Below, piece after piece: positions 1 through 10,481 of a DNA stretch of 64,000 nucleotides. Within the stretch, counting starts at the first letter, position 1. Each line of letters opens with the position of its first letter. Position numbers and translations under genes: made by a program. The DNA comes from Erythrobacter ani (GTDB lineage Bacteria > Pseudomonadota > Alphaproteobacteria > Sphingomonadales > Sphingomonadaceae): positions 248,001 to 312,000 of the forward strand of contig NZ_JAGSPB010000002.1 in the NCBI RefSeq assembly GCF_019204025.1. Reading direction: 5' to 3'. The notes under the pieces were generated by a model, which did no database searches, was not told where the DNA came from, and was given only the letters and a program-made list of their open reading frames with translations.

Positions 1-408
1 GACACCGGCGAGCTTCACATAGGTGCCGCCATCGACTGGCACGCCCCAAACGGCGCTTTTTTCATCCTCGGCCGCCCACAGGAAGGTGACGAACCGGCCA
101 TCGGGCGAGAACGCGACGCCAGACGGGCTGATGTCTTCAGGCAGGAATGTGCGGTCGAAGCCCGGCGTGGTTGCCACCTTCAGCTGCTGCTTGAAACTAC
201 CATTTTCCTCGCCTTCGGTCACGTCGGGCAGCGACGCGGTGGTGAAGGCGATCCGGCTGCCGTCGGGAGAGATCGCCATTGCGCCGAGGGCTTCCAGCTT
301 GGCCACGTCTTCGGGCGTCATTGGGCGCGCCTGCGCCGTGGCGGCAAGAGACGCGCTGGCAAGCAGCGTTGCAGTCAGTGCGGAGGTTTTCAGGAGTGTT
401 CTGGGCAT
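1..408 (-). CDS. S9-family peptidase, N-terminal part (runs off window)
   Basis: The gene starts at ATG 408-406 and leaves the window at base 1, so only the first 136 codons are visible. The N-terminus is a signal peptide (MPRTLLKTSA, a hydrophobic Ala/Leu stretch, cleavage near AQA). The mature part carries repeated blade-like segments (ISPDGSRIAF, FSPDGRFVTF) typical of the beta-propeller of exported prolyl-oligopeptidase or dipeptidyl-aminopeptidase proteins. The catalytic alpha/beta-hydrolase domain would lie outside the window, so the peptidase call is family inference. It is divergent from the amidohydrolase at 565. Confidence 0.7.
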   Translation of the reverse strand, partial: MPRTLLKTSALTATLLASASLAATAQARPMTPEDVAKLEALGAMAISPDGSRIAFTTASLPDVTEGEENGSFKQQLKVATTPGFDRTFLPEDISPSGVAFSPDGRFVTFLWAAEDEKSAVWGVPVDGGTYVKLAGV

Positions 409-564
409 GTGCGATAATTGTCCCTGTCTGGATGAATGTTGCCCGTCTTCATAACGATCGGCGGGTGTATGGCAAATTGACAGCCACGCGCCCTTGGCGC
501 TTTGATCTTGTGCTTGGTGCATGGGCTTGTCATCAAGGCGAAAGAGAGAAGAGAGGGGCTTGTC

Positions 565-1845
565 ATGAAATTCACGCATACACTCACGGTTCCCGCTGCC
601 GCCGCACTCGCGCTGTTCGCCGCACCGGCGGCTGCCGACACCACGATCATCCACGCCGAAAGCGTTATTAAGGATGCCGGGAGCGAGCCCACCGGGCGCG
701 CCACCGTGACCGTGACCGATGGCCGGATCGTCAGCATCGAGGATGGCTGGAGCGAAGTGCCCGAAGGCGCGACGATGATCCACCTCGAAGGCAAGACGGT
801 GATGCCGGGCATGATCGACCTGCACACCCACCTGACGGGCGATCCAGGCGGCGATTTCTGGAAGGAAGCGACCGAGCCGGACGATTGGGGCGTCGTTGTT
901 GGCGCAAAGAACGCGCGCCTGACCGCGCTCGCCGGCTTCACCACCGTGCGCGAAGCAGGAAGCGCCCAGCACACCGCCTTTTCCTTAAGGCGCGGCACAG
1001 CAGAAGGCCTGATCCCCGGCCCGCGGATTGTCGCCGCTGGTCCCGCACTCGCCATCGTTGGCGGTCACGGCGATGTCAGCGGGTTCCGTCCGGAGATCAA
1101 CGAATTGCTGGACAGCGGTTACACCTGCACCGGGGCGGTCGAATGCGCGGAAAAGGTCCGCCTCGCGAGTCAGAACGGTGCCGACACGATCAAGATCACC
1201 GCGACCGGCGGCGTGCTCAGCCAGCAGGGACGCGGGCTTGAGGCGCATTTCACCTTTGACGAGATGAAGAGCATCGCGGACACCGCCGACACGCTCGGCC
1301 TGAAGGTGATGGCTCACGCCCACGGCGCGCGCGGGATCGAAATGGCGGCAAAGGCCGGGATCGATACGATCGAGCACGGCACCTATATCGACGAGCAGGC
1401 AGCAGAGGCGATGGTCGAAAACGGCACGGTGCTGGTGCCGACCCTGATGGCATTCCAGGGCATTTCGGAACGGCTCGGTAAGGGCATCTACACTCCCGTC
1501 GTGGAGGAAAAGGTTCGCGCCGTTGCGGAAACAGCGCGGGTGTTCATGGGCAAAGCGCGCGACTGGGGCGTCACGATCGCGTTCGGCACCGATGCCGGTG
1601 TGTTCGATCACGGGCGTAACGCACAGGAATTGTCGTTGATGATGCAGCAGGGAATGACCGCGCGCGAAGCGTTGGCGGCGGCCACCACCGGCGCTGCGGA
1701 AGTGCTGGACATGACGAACGAGATCGGCCGGATCGCGCCGGGCTATTCCGCCGATATCATCGCTTTCGATGGGAATCCGCTTACCGATATCACCGTGCTC
1801 GAGGACGTCGATTTCGTGATGGTTCGCGGCCGCGTCATCGAGTGA
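565..1845 (+). CDS. Exported amidohydrolase (imidazolonepropionase/Xaa-Pro dipeptidase-like)
   Basis: This is a periplasmic metal-dependent hydrolase of the amidohydrolase superfamily; the substrate is not evident, and relatives cleave dipeptides or cyclic amides. ATG 565 is chosen because it follows GAGAGGGG and opens a clear signal peptide ending in APAAA; an in-frame extension to 502 lacks a signal. Metal-site motifs appear in the usual order: HTHLTG, a candidate carbamylated Lys in TIKITATGG, AHAHG, IEHGTY and FGTDAG. The last of these supplies the catalytic Asp. The protein is 426 residues, normal for the family. It probably acts with the neighbouring exported peptidase on peptide-derived substrates. 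Confidence 0.85.
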   Translation: MKFTHTLTVPAAAALALFAAPAAADTTIIHAESVIKDAGSEPTGRATVTVTDGRIVSIEDGWSEVPEGATMIHLEGKTVMPGMIDLHTHLTGDPGGDFWKEATEPDDWGVVVGAKNARLTALAGFTTVREAGSAQHTAFSLRRGTAEGLIPGPRIVAAGPALAIVGGHGDVSGFRPEINELLDSGYTCTGAVECAEKVRLASQNGADTIKITATGGVLSQQGRGLEAHFTFDEMKSIADTADTLGLKVMAHAHGARGIEMAAKAGIDTIEHGTYIDEQAAEAMVENGTVLVPTLMAFQGISERLGKGIYTPVVEEKVRAVAETARVFMGKARDWGVTIAFGTDAGVFDHGRNAQELSLMMQQGMTAREALAAATTGAAEVLDMTNEIGRIAPGYSADIIAFDGNPLTDITVLEDVDFVMVRGRVIE

Positions 1846-1890
1846 GATCGCCGCTGAGTGGCAGCAACGCGTGATAGCGGAGGGTGATGG

Positions 1891-2793
1891 ATGGAATTCC
1901 GGTCAAGAGACGTAATTGTCGCGGCCGTGTTCGCGCTTGGCGGATGCTCGGCGGAACGCGCCAGTGACGATATCGGCGACCGTTTGCTGCCCGAGCAGGC
2001 CCCGCTCACCGAAGCCGAGGCAAGCGCAACCGCGATTCTCAATGCCGGAGTGAGCGCGAAGATCGGCGATCCGAACGATCCGGTGAAATTCCTGTTCGAT
2101 CCCCTTTACGACAATCACTTCGGATCGCTTCAGCCGCTCGACAGCGGCCTGATCGACCGGATCGTGTCCGGCACGCCGCCCTATGACGGCGTCGATGCGG
2201 TGTTCGTCAGCCACGCACACGGCGATCATTTTTCCGCCCGGCACCTCAACCGATTGCTCGATGCCCAGCCGGATGTGAGGATGGTGGCCCCTGTCCAGGC
2301 GGTCGAGATGATGCGCGGCGACGATGGCTGGGATCCCGCTTTCGCCGCCCGCATCAGCGGCATTTCACTCAGCAACGGCGAGCAGGCGGAGCCGCTGACG
2401 ATTGCGGGCGCGAATATCGAGGCGTTCCGTTCTCCGCATAGCGGCTGGCCCGATCGTCATGCGGACGTGCACAATATCACCTATCGCATCACCGCTCGCT
2501 ACGCCCCCGGCGGCACGCACCGGGTCATGCATCTCGGCGATGCCGGGACGAACGCGCAGTATTTCGAGCCTCACTCCGAATTTCTCAGCAGTTCGCGCAC
2601 TGGCCTGGCCATCGTGCCATTCTGGTTTCTGGGTGAGGACGAGGCCGACAGCCTGATCGACGAAACGCTCAACGCAGAAAGCGCTGCCGGTATGCATGTC
2701 CCTGTCGAGGAGCCGGCTTGGCTTGCCGGGAATGGGCGTCGCTACTTCACGGAGGAAGGGCAGAGCGTGACGATCCCGAGCGTTTCCGAATGA
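1891..2793 (+). CDS. MBL-fold metallohydrolase lipoprotein
   Basis: The protein has 300 residues and an N-terminal lipobox (LGGC, about residues 16-19), so it is predicted to be a lipid-anchored envelope protein. The metallo-beta-lactamase signature HAHGDH near residue 110 supplies the first zinc ligands. HSGWPDRH and the later HLGDAG provide further candidate ligands, resembling the UlaG/RomA-like branch. The spacing to the upstream amidohydrolase is 45 bp on the same strand, so co-transcription is likely. The substrate is unknown. Base composition is like that of its neighbours. Confidence 0.8.
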   Translation: MEFRSRDVIVAAVFALGGCSAERASDDIGDRLLPEQAPLTEAEASATAILNAGVSAKIGDPNDPVKFLFDPLYDNHFGSLQPLDSGLIDRIVSGTPPYDGVDAVFVSHAHGDHFSARHLNRLLDAQPDVRMVAPVQAVEMMRGDDGWDPAFAARISGISLSNGEQAEPLTIAGANIEAFRSPHSGWPDRHADVHNITYRITARYAPGGTHRVMHLGDAGTNAQYFEPHSEFLSSSRTGLAIVPFWFLGEDEADSLIDETLNAESAAGMHVPVEEPAWLAGNGRRYFTEEGQSVTIPSVSE

Positions 2794-2883
2794 TGCTGCC
2801 CGAGCTTATTTGCCAGCCGGTGTAACCTGCCAGCCAGCGGCACCGAACAGCTGCTTAATCCATCCAGAAATAGGGGTTCTACC

Positions 2884-3495
2884 ATGGTCTTTACCGCTCA
2901 TCGCGCGGCGCAAATCGTCGCATTCCTGCTCGTCTCGATCGTTGCCACGCAGGCGATTTACACCGTTCTATACGTGACAGCGCCGGACATCGTGCGCACG
3001 CCGATCTGGGGTGTCGAAGCGCTGCTGTTCCTCGGCATCGCTGCTTTTGCGACCAGCCCGCTGGTGCAATCGCGCCTCCACACGGTCGGCTGGGGAGCGA
3101 TCTTCGCCAGCGCGATCCTGAACGTGATGCAGGTGGGCGTGGGCATCACCATGTTCGGCCCGTTTCGCGAAGCGGCGAACAATCTCGAAGCGGTAGGTCC
3201 GGCGGCGGGCGCGGTCGTGGCGTATTCGTTCTTCGTCTATAATGCAGCCAAGCTGCTGCTTGGTTTTGCCGCGCTGACATTCGGCCTGTCCCAGGCGAAG
3301 ACCGGCACCGGCTCTGCCAAGGTGATCGGTATTCTGGCCGCGCTTGCCGGCATCGCCGCGATTGCGACGAACTTCATCGTCATGGCGTTCGGCCGGATCG
3401 ACGTGGTGCCATCGGGCGCTGCGGGAGTCCTGGCAACATTGCTGCTGGCCTTTACCCTGACCAATGCCGTGCGCGAGGACAGCGCCGCGAGCTGA
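2884..3495 (+). CDS. Multi-pass membrane protein, unknown function
   Basis: The 203-residue protein is hydrophobic throughout, with about six predicted membrane segments beginning at the N-terminus and a short charged C-terminal tail. I do not recognise a family. ATG 2884 follows AGGGG with a suitable gap. It sits between an MBL lipoprotein and the thiamine riboswitch, with no obvious link to thiamine synthesis. Confidence 0.65.
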   Translation: MVFTAHRAAQIVAFLLVSIVATQAIYTVLYVTAPDIVRTPIWGVEALLFLGIAAFATSPLVQSRLHTVGWGAIFASAILNVMQVGVGITMFGPFREAANNLEAVGPAAGAVVAYSFFVYNAAKLLLGFAALTFGLSQAKTGTGSAKVIGILAALAGIAAIATNFIVMAFGRIDVVPSGAAGVLATLLLAFTLTNAVREDSAAS

Positions 3496-3518
3496 TCGGC
3501 CTCGCAGGCAACCACTAA

Positions 3519-5594
<2,076 letters not shown>

Positions 5595-5600
5595 TCGCTA

Positions 5601-6182
5601 GTGTTCGGGTTTGGCAAGAAGAAAACCGACGCGACGACCATGTTGGAAAATGGAACGTGGCGCTGCGGAATTTGCGAAGCCGAACACGGTTGGCCTTTCG
5701 ATCTTGCCTGCGGTGCTCCGGATGTCTGGCCGCACGAAAAAGTGCATGAGCAGAACAGCGCGCTGAGATGGGATGGGGATTTTCTGTCGGAGGATTTCTG
5801 CGTCCTCGATGGCCAGCATTTCATGGTCAGAACGGTGCTGATGATCCCGGTTATCGGATTGAAAGACCAGTTCGGTTTTGGATGTTGGTCTTCGTTGTCG
5901 CGCGCCAATTTCGAGAAGTACATCGACGGGTTTGATAGCGGGCAATATGCCGATCTGGGGCCGTGGGACGGGTGGCTGATGAACCGGTTCAAATACTTCC
6001 AAGACGAACCCGATCCAATCGCGGTTGACGTCCAGCCCAAGCTCGGGCGCCTGCGTCCAGAGCTATCGCCTATGGATGATGCTCATCCGCTCGCTGTCGC
6101 TCAGCGTGACGGGATTTCTCCGGAGCAGATGCTGGAGATCTTCGCGCATTATGGGCACGCTCCCGAAACGAAGGCTAATTGA
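5601..6182 (+). CDS. DUF2199 domain protein
   Basis: The protein has 193 residues. The N-terminal CGIC-x3-H motif, a conserved LRWDGDF segment and the FGFGCWSSLS segment match the DUF2199 pattern, whose biochemical role is unknown. The CxxC suggests metal binding. The start is GTG 5601, with the GGAGGA at the end of thiC as ribosome-binding site, so it is translationally placed directly behind thiC. It ends exactly where the second copy of the thiC tail begins. It therefore looks like cargo inserted at the 3' end of thiC by recombination. Confidence 0.8.
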   Translation: MFGFGKKKTDATTMLENGTWRCGICEAEHGWPFDLACGAPDVWPHEKVHEQNSALRWDGDFLSEDFCVLDGQHFMVRTVLMIPVIGLKDQFGFGCWSSLSRANFEKYIDGFDSGQYADLGPWDGWLMNRFKYFQDEPDPIAVDVQPKLGRLRPELSPMDDAHPLAVAQRDGISPEQMLEIFAHYGHAPETKAN

Positions 6183-6289
6183 CTGCCGAGGCCAGCCGCC
6201 AGGCCGCGATCAAGGGCATGGAAGAGATGAGCGAGAAGTATAAGGACATGGGGCAGAAGCTGTATTTACCTGAGGACGAAGCACATTGA
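6182..6289 (+). pseudogene. Duplicated thiC 3'-end remnant (repeat copy 2, 6182-6276)
   Basis: The frame reads the last 31 residues of ThiC identically to the intact gene ([10 protein letters not shown] through KLYLP). It then ends differently, in EDEAH and a TGA at 6287-6289. It has no start of its own. The TGA overlaps the ATG of the next gene (TGATG), which is how a native upstream gene would be coupled. This tail may therefore be the ancestral thiC terminus, left behind when a second thiC end plus DUF2199 arrived. Confidence 0.85.
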
Positions 6290-6750
6290 TGCTCCGAAAT
6301 GCACGTGCAAGCCTTGCCGCGGCGGCGCTGATCGGGACCGGATCGGCTGCCTCGGTCAGCGCGCAAGAGGGGCCGGAATTTCTTCCCCTCGAAGGCCGAA
6401 CGCTACCATTTTCCCAAGCGGTTCAGGTGGGTGACAAGCTCTATCTTGCCGGGCAAATCGGTTTGGCGCGCGGCGATAGCGAAGGCGAGCCAAACGGCAT
6501 TGAAGCCGAAACGCGCCGCACGATGGAACGGATCGGCGACACGCTCGCCAAGTATAATCTCACGCATGACGCTCTGTTCAAATGCACCGTGTGGCTCGCG
6601 GATATCGAAGACTTCTCCGCATTCAACGCGGTGTACCGGACCTACTTCAAGAAGGGGCGCTTTCCGACCCGATCCACCATGGCGGTAAAAGCGCTCGCAG
6701 GCGGCGCAGTGATCGAGGTGGAATGCATCGCTTGGAACCCTCGGGACTAA
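6289..6750 (+). CDS. Exported RidA/YjgF-family protein
   Basis: RidA proteins hydrolyse reactive enamine/imine intermediates and are normally cytosolic. This 153-residue version has a signal peptide (LAAAALIGTGSAASVSAQ), so a periplasmic role is predicted. The family core is visible: LYLAGQIG, a helix with TRRTMERIGDTL, CTVWLADIEDF, FPTRSTM-AVKALA and a final VEIECIA-like segment. The conserved Arg is in PTRST. ATG 6289 overlaps the TGA of the thiC remnant; a TTG three bases upstream is possible but less likely. A second exported RidA follows. Confidence 0.82.
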   Translation: MLRNARASLAAAALIGTGSAASVSAQEGPEFLPLEGRTLPFSQAVQVGDKLYLAGQIGLARGDSEGEPNGIEAETRRTMERIGDTLAKYNLTHDALFKCTVWLADIEDFSAFNAVYRTYFKKGRFPTRSTMAVKALAGGAVIEVECIAWNPRD

Positions 6751-6796
6751 GCGGGAGGGGCAGCACGCCCGGTAAATCGGAAGAGGAGACAAGACA

Positions 6797-7303
6797 ATGA
6801 AGACGTTCGTACATGCAATCGCTGCGGCAACGCTGTTTGCAGGACTAACGACGCCGGCGATGGCGCAGGGCGAAGCAGTGCCAGAGCCCGCGCCCGCACC
6901 GGCCACCATCCAGACGATCATGCCCGAAGACGAGCAGGCGCGCGCGTTTCTTGAACAGTTCGGCTTCTCGCAAGCCGCGATCCACGGCGACACTGTGTAT
7001 CTCTCCGGCGTGATCCTCGGTCCGCCGCCCGAGGGACAGACCAGTGAAGACGCCTATGCGCGCAGCCTGGAAGCAATCGGCGAAATCCTGAAGCGCGCCG
7101 GATCTAGCTGGGACGATGTGATCGACATCACGACCTATCACGTCGATATCGACCAATCGCTCCCCGCGCTCGCAGCCGCCAAGAACCGCTTCGTGAAAGC
7201 CCCCTTTCCCGCCTGGACCGCGATCGACATCGACCGACTGTTCACGCCGGACGGAGAGCTGGAGATCAAGGTGACCGCGCGGGTTACGCCGGTCGCGGAG
7301 TAA
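6797..7303 (+). CDS. Exported RidA/YjgF-family protein (second copy)
   Basis: The 168-residue protein has a signal peptide cleaved near PAMAQ and a proline/alanine linker, then a RidA fold (VYLSGVILG, EAIGEILKRAGSSWDDVIDITTY, PFPAWTAIDI, EIKVTARV). The usual Arg after FP is replaced here by Ala-Trp (FPAWTAI), so classical imine deaminase activity is doubtful. ATG 6797 follows GAGGAGAC. It is 46 bp behind the first RidA gene and probably in the same transcript. The two are not close copies, so this is not a recent duplication. Confidence 0.8.
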   Translation: MKTFVHAIAAATLFAGLTTPAMAQGEAVPEPAPAPATIQTIMPEDEQARAFLEQFGFSQAAIHGDTVYLSGVILGPPPEGQTSEDAYARSLEAIGEILKRAGSSWDDVIDITTYHVDIDQSLPALAAAKNRFVKAPFPAWTAIDIDRLFTPDGELEIKVTARVTPVAE

Positions 7304-7310
7304 GGGTGCA

Positions 7311-7916
7311 TTACCGAGAGGCGGGCACGAGCTTCTCGACCAGCGCCCGCAGTTCAGCAGGCGTCGTGTGTCCCGCAACGATCTCGTGATATCCAATTCC
7401 TGCCTTGCGGAGCGCTTCCTTCTTCACCGCATCGCGAGCTGCGGCGCTGCCTTGGTGGTGGCCCGACCCTTGATATTCGAGTGCGTGAACCACTTGGCAT
7501 TGCTCGTCCATCAGCGCGAAATCGACGCGTTTGGAATTCACGGAGAAAAATGCACTGCGATTAGGGCTTGAGAGGAACTCGCCAAGCGAAACTTGCGCCA
7601 TCACCTGCCAATTGGAGTTGCGCTCGATCACCGCAGCATCAAGCGCCTTGAATACCTTGGCTTCAGACTTGTTAAGTAATGCTCGCGATTTGAAGTCGGC
7701 CTGCATTACGCACTTAAGCTGATCCGCTGCATCGGATATTTGCCTGCTTTGGCCGCGACCACCCGTATTCCAATTCCTGCGGCCGGGGCGCTTGCGACTT
7801 CGATCTCCTGTTTTGGTATCATCAGATAATGCATTCAAAATCAGGAAAGTAACAGCGACCACTGCAAGGAAGATCAGCACGAATTGAGTATTCGACTGTA
7901 GAAATGCTTCGATCAT
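7311..7916 (-). CDS. Membrane-anchored DUF2726 protein
   Basis: The 201-residue protein begins with one membrane segment (about residues 11-28) and a basic linker. The C-terminal half has the DUF2726 core: LLNKSEAKVF, VSLGEFL, RVDFALMD, ALEYQGSGHHQG, RDAVKKEALRKAGI. This domain resembles restriction-endonuclease folds (D-x-E/ExQ type positions are visible), but no activity is established. It ends 8 bp from the convergent RidA gene. Confidence 0.78.
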   Translation of the reverse strand: MIEAFLQSNTQFVLIFLAVVAVTFLILNALSDDTKTGDRSRKRPGRRNWNTGGRGQSRQISDAADQLKCVMQADFKSRALLNKSEAKVFKALDAAVIERNSNWQVMAQVSLGEFLSSPNRSAFFSVNSKRVDFALMDEQCQVVHALEYQGSGHHQGSAAARDAVKKEALRKAGIGYHEIVAGHTTPAELRALVEKLVPASR

Positions 7917-8026
7917 GAATGCCCCCGTCTGTTGGTCGCACTATTAAGTGACCGGTTTGCTGTGGCAATCTGTGAAAAAGTCTTACAACCTTTCCTACTC
8001 CGCCAAAATCTGCCCTAAACTCGCAA

Positions 8027-8575
8027 ATGGCACAAACATACGAAAACACCACCGCCCTTACCGCAGCCACCCCGCACAAAAGCTGGACGCCCGAGCGGCA
8101 GGCGGCTTTCCTCAATGCGCTAGCCTCGACGCATTCCGTCACGCAGGCGGCTCGCGCGGCGGGGATGTCGCGGCAATCCGCCTATGCCCTTCGCGCGCGC
8201 TTGAAAGGGGAGCCGTTCGATCTGGCGTGGCATGCGGCCTTGCGCGTCCGCTTCGATGCGCTGGCGGAGGCCGCGCTCGAGCGCGCGCTGCACGGGGTCG
8301 AGGTTCCGCATTTCTACAAGGGTGAGCTGGTCCACACCTCGCGCCGTTTCGACGAACGGTTGACCGTCGCGCTGCTTGCCATGCGCGACCGGCTTGGCCC
8401 GCCGCGCCTCCGCTCGACCCACCCGGCCTTCGGATACGGCGCGGAGGATTTCGGTCCGCTGGTGGAGCGCGTCGCGAACGGGCCGGAGACGTGGGACGAG
8501 GAAAGCCGCCTCGAATATGAGGAGCTTTATGGTGAAGCGGAGGAGGCTAGCGAGGATGCGGGGGAGGGTGGTTGA
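8027..8575 (+). CDS. Putative DNA-binding protein with N-terminal helix-turn-helix
   Basis: The protein has 182 residues. Residues 20-60 (WTPERQAAFL, SVTQAARAAGMSRQSAYALR) form a homeodomain/terminase-small-subunit-like helix-turn-helix. The rest is acidic and without recognisable motifs, ending in a Glu-rich tail. It resembles a conserved group of sphingomonad hypothetical proteins. Target and function are unknown; the DNA-binding call rests on the HTH pattern only. Confidence 0.65.
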   Translation: MAQTYENTTALTAATPHKSWTPERQAAFLNALASTHSVTQAARAAGMSRQSAYALRARLKGEPFDLAWHAALRVRFDALAEAALERALHGVEVPHFYKGELVHTSRRFDERLTVALLAMRDRLGPPRLRSTHPAFGYGAEDFGPLVERVANGPETWDEESRLEYEELYGEAEEASEDAGEGG

Positions 8576-8669
8576 AGTTGGAGAGTTGTCACCCGTATCC
8601 TACACGGCGAAAATGCCGGAAACGCGCCGTTTCAGCATGTCGGATATGCATGACATGTTGGGGAATGTG

Positions 8670-9095
8670 TCACCCGTTCACGGTGATCTCGCCCTGTTCG
8701 CGGCCTTCCCACCAGTCGATGCGCGCGGGCGAAACCTCGATCAGGATCAGCCCTTCGGTGTCGAGGCCCTGGTCGAACCATTTTTCCAGATCCTTGACCC
8801 AGTGCTGTTCGTGCGTGGCGCGGTCGCGGATGATCGTGCCGGTGCCCTGCACGGCGCAGTAGAACTCGCCGCCCGAATAGGTCGCGCCGCACTCGCTGGA
8901 GCGGCGCAGGTCATCGTCGATCCGGCCATCGTCGGTGGCAAAGTGATAGGTGGTGCCGTCCTCCGCGCTGACATCGCCGTTGTTGGACATCGGGCGCGCG
9001 GCGATCTTGCCATCGGCCCCGGTCTTGGTGACGAGCATGGCGATGTCGACCGATTTGAGCTTGGCAGCAATGTCGGAAAGGGTGCGGTAGGTCAT
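8670..9095 (-). CDS. Pyridoxamine-phosphate-oxidase-like general stress protein
   Basis: The 141-residue protein has the FMN-binding split-barrel pattern of general stress protein 26-like proteins: MLVTKTGADGKIAARPMS, TYHFATDDG, FYCAVQGTGTIIRD, WFDQGL and a C-terminal WWEG segment. It is probably a cytosolic flavin-binding dimer of unknown substrate. ATG 9095 follows TTCAGGAGA. The ribosome-binding site forms one arm of a 7-bp inverted repeat (9103-9122), which could affect translation. Confidence 0.8.
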   Translation of the reverse strand: MTYRTLSDIAAKLKSVDIAMLVTKTGADGKIAARPMSNNGDVSAEDGTTYHFATDDGRIDDDLRRSSECGATYSGGEFYCAVQGTGTIIRDRATHEQHWVKDLEKWFDQGLDTEGLILIEVSPARIDWWEGREQGEITVNG

Positions 9096-9102
9096 GATGT
9101 TC

Positions 9103-9122
9103 TCCTGAAGTTTTGTTCAGGA
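9103..9122 (-). promoter_or_regulatory. Inverted repeat covering the RBS of the stress-protein gene
   Basis: A perfect 7-bp inverted repeat (TCCTGAA, 6-nt loop, TTCAGGA) ends inside the Shine-Dalgarno of the gene starting at 9095. In mRNA it would pair part of the ribosome-binding site. The same TCCTGA/TCAGGA core and 6-nt loop recur at the HVA1 gene (21120-21151). Confidence 0.5.
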
Positions 9123-9155
9123 ATTCAATGCGCAGGCTCCGGAAAAGTGCCGTGC

Positions 9156-9611
9156 CTATGAGCGGGATAGCTTGCTCATCACCCGGTCCAGCTCCTGCAG
9201 GAACCGCGAACGGTCGGCCTTGGAAAAGGGCGGCGGGCCTCCTCCGATACCGTCCATCCCGGCGCGAAGGTCCTCCATGATGGCGCGGGTCGCGATCGCG
9301 CCGCCGATGCTGGCCTTGTCGAAGGGCTTGCCATTGTGCGCGAGAACATGCGCCCCGGCATCCAGACAGCGCCCGGCGAGCAGGATGTCGGCGGTGATGA
9401 CGATCGAGCGCTCATCGGCATGCTCGGCGATCCGATCGTCCGCCGCGTCGAACCCGTCATCGACGACCACCCGCTTGATCCGGGGGTTGTCGGGAATGCG
9501 GAACGGCGAATTGCTGACGACGCGGACCTGCGCCTTGAACCGGTCGGCTACGCGGTACACCTCGTCCTTAACGGGGCAGGCATCGGCATCGATAAGAATG
9601 GTAACAGTCAT
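9156..9611 (-). CDS. YaiI/YqxD family protein (UPF0178, DUF188)
   Basis: This is a PIN-like conserved cytosolic protein of unknown activity. The 151-residue product has the family hallmarks: N-terminal ILIDADACPVKDEV, VVSNSPFR, VVDDGFDAADDRIAEH, ITADILLAGRCL, ALAHNGKPF-like LAHNGKPF and the Gly/Pro-rich GGGPPPF. Asp residues of DADACPVK and ITADI are candidate metal ligands. ATG 9611 gives the usual family N-terminus; ATG 9623 in frame is an alternative, and neither has a strong ribosome-binding site. Confidence 0.85.
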   Translation of the reverse strand: MTVTILIDADACPVKDEVYRVADRFKAQVRVVSNSPFRIPDNPRIKRVVVDDGFDAADDRIAEHADERSIVITADILLAGRCLDAGAHVLAHNGKPFDKASIGGAIATRAIMEDLRAGMDGIGGGPPPFSKADRSRFLQELDRVMSKLSRS

Positions 9612-9885
9612 GAAAAAAGTCATTAGCGCGGGCGGCGGCGGGAGGCCAAATATTACGCAGAACAGCAATAATTAGGTATTCTGGCAAAGGCGTGCTACAT
9701 CGCCCGCGCTGACGTCGGAATTTGCGACGGACTTCGAAATTTGACTAGTCGCCGCTTGCCCTTGCCCTTTGCGCATCGGCCCCGGCGTAAACCAGACGAC
9801 GACTTCCTTTCCCTGAACGATTTGACGCACGATCCCAACTGCAATTTTGCGGATGGGCCTTTACGTTCTTTGAAAGGAACACACG

Positions 9886-10098
9886 ATGTCCAAGACAGGC
9901 ACAGTTAAATTCTTCAACACCGACAAGGGTTACGGTTTCATCCAGCCCGACGACGGTTCGGCCGACAGCTTCGTCCACATCAGCGCCGTTCAGGCCGCTG
10001 GCATGCACTCGCTCGATAAGGACCAGCGCGTCAATTTCGAAGTCGAGCAGGGCCGCAATGGCAAGGAAAGCGCAGTCAACCTTTCGGCTGCCGACTAA
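9886..10098 (+). CDS. Cold-shock domain protein (CspA family)
   Basis: This is a 70-residue single cold-shock domain RNA chaperone. The RNP1 motif KGYGFIQ and RNP2-like FVHIS are intact. ATG 9886 follows AAGGAACA. About 270 bp upstream hold no gene, consistent with the long 5' leader typical of csp mRNAs. A rho-independent terminator follows at 10112. It sits in a run of small stress-type genes. Confidence 0.92.
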   Translation: MSKTGTVKFFNTDKGYGFIQPDDGSADSFVHISAVQAAGMHSLDKDQRVNFEVEQGRNGKESAVNLSAAD

Positions 10099-10111
10099 CC
10101 AGTTCGAGTGC

Positions 10112-10146
10112 GGGCGCGGCGGTTAGCTGCCGCGCCCTCGCTTTTG
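10112..10146 (+). terminator. Rho-independent terminator after the cold-shock gene
   Basis: A perfect 9-bp stem GGGCGCGGC/GCCGCGCCC with an 8-nt loop is followed by TCGCTTTTGTT. It starts 14 bp after the csp stop codon. Confidence 0.85.
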
Positions 10147-10180
10147 TTCGACCGCCTTTTCACTCCAGCAGGAGCCATTG

Positions 10181-10396
10181 ATGGCCCAGACATACGAATT
10201 CTATCGCGACCGCGCTGATGAAGCCGCGGCGAAAGCGAAAGAAGCACAGCTTGAAAATGTCCGCGAGCGGGAACTGCGTTCGGAGAAAACCTGGCGCGCT
10301 CTCGCAAACCAGGCACGTGCTGTCGCCCGCGACCGGGCAAAGGCCGAGGAAGAACGTGCGGCGAAACGCGCGGCGGAGGCTCTGGAGCAGCAATAA
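10181..10396 (+). CDS. Small charged helical protein, unknown
   Basis: The 71-residue protein starts at ATG 10181 behind AGGAG. It is almost entirely Ala/Glu/Arg/Lys and predicted as one long helix or coiled coil (AKAKEAQLENVRERELR, AKAEEERAAKRAAEALEQ). No family is recognised. Position between csp and an HPF-like gene suggests a stress or stationary-phase role, which is only contextual. Confidence 0.6.
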   Translation: MAQTYEFYRDRADEAAAKAKEAQLENVRERELRSEKTWRALANQARAVARDRAKAEEERAAKRAAEALEQQ

Positions 10397-10481
10397 GTAC
10401 TCCACAACGGGCGTTCACATCCCATATGAGATCAAGGCAATATATTCGCCGGCGAGATCATAAGAAGAGGAGAACCCCCCG

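Noticed and set aside
8587..8675. TGTCACCCG occurring twice as a possible direct repeat
   Set aside because: The copies are only 9-10 bp, 80 bp apart, and one lies at the end of a coding region; likely chance.
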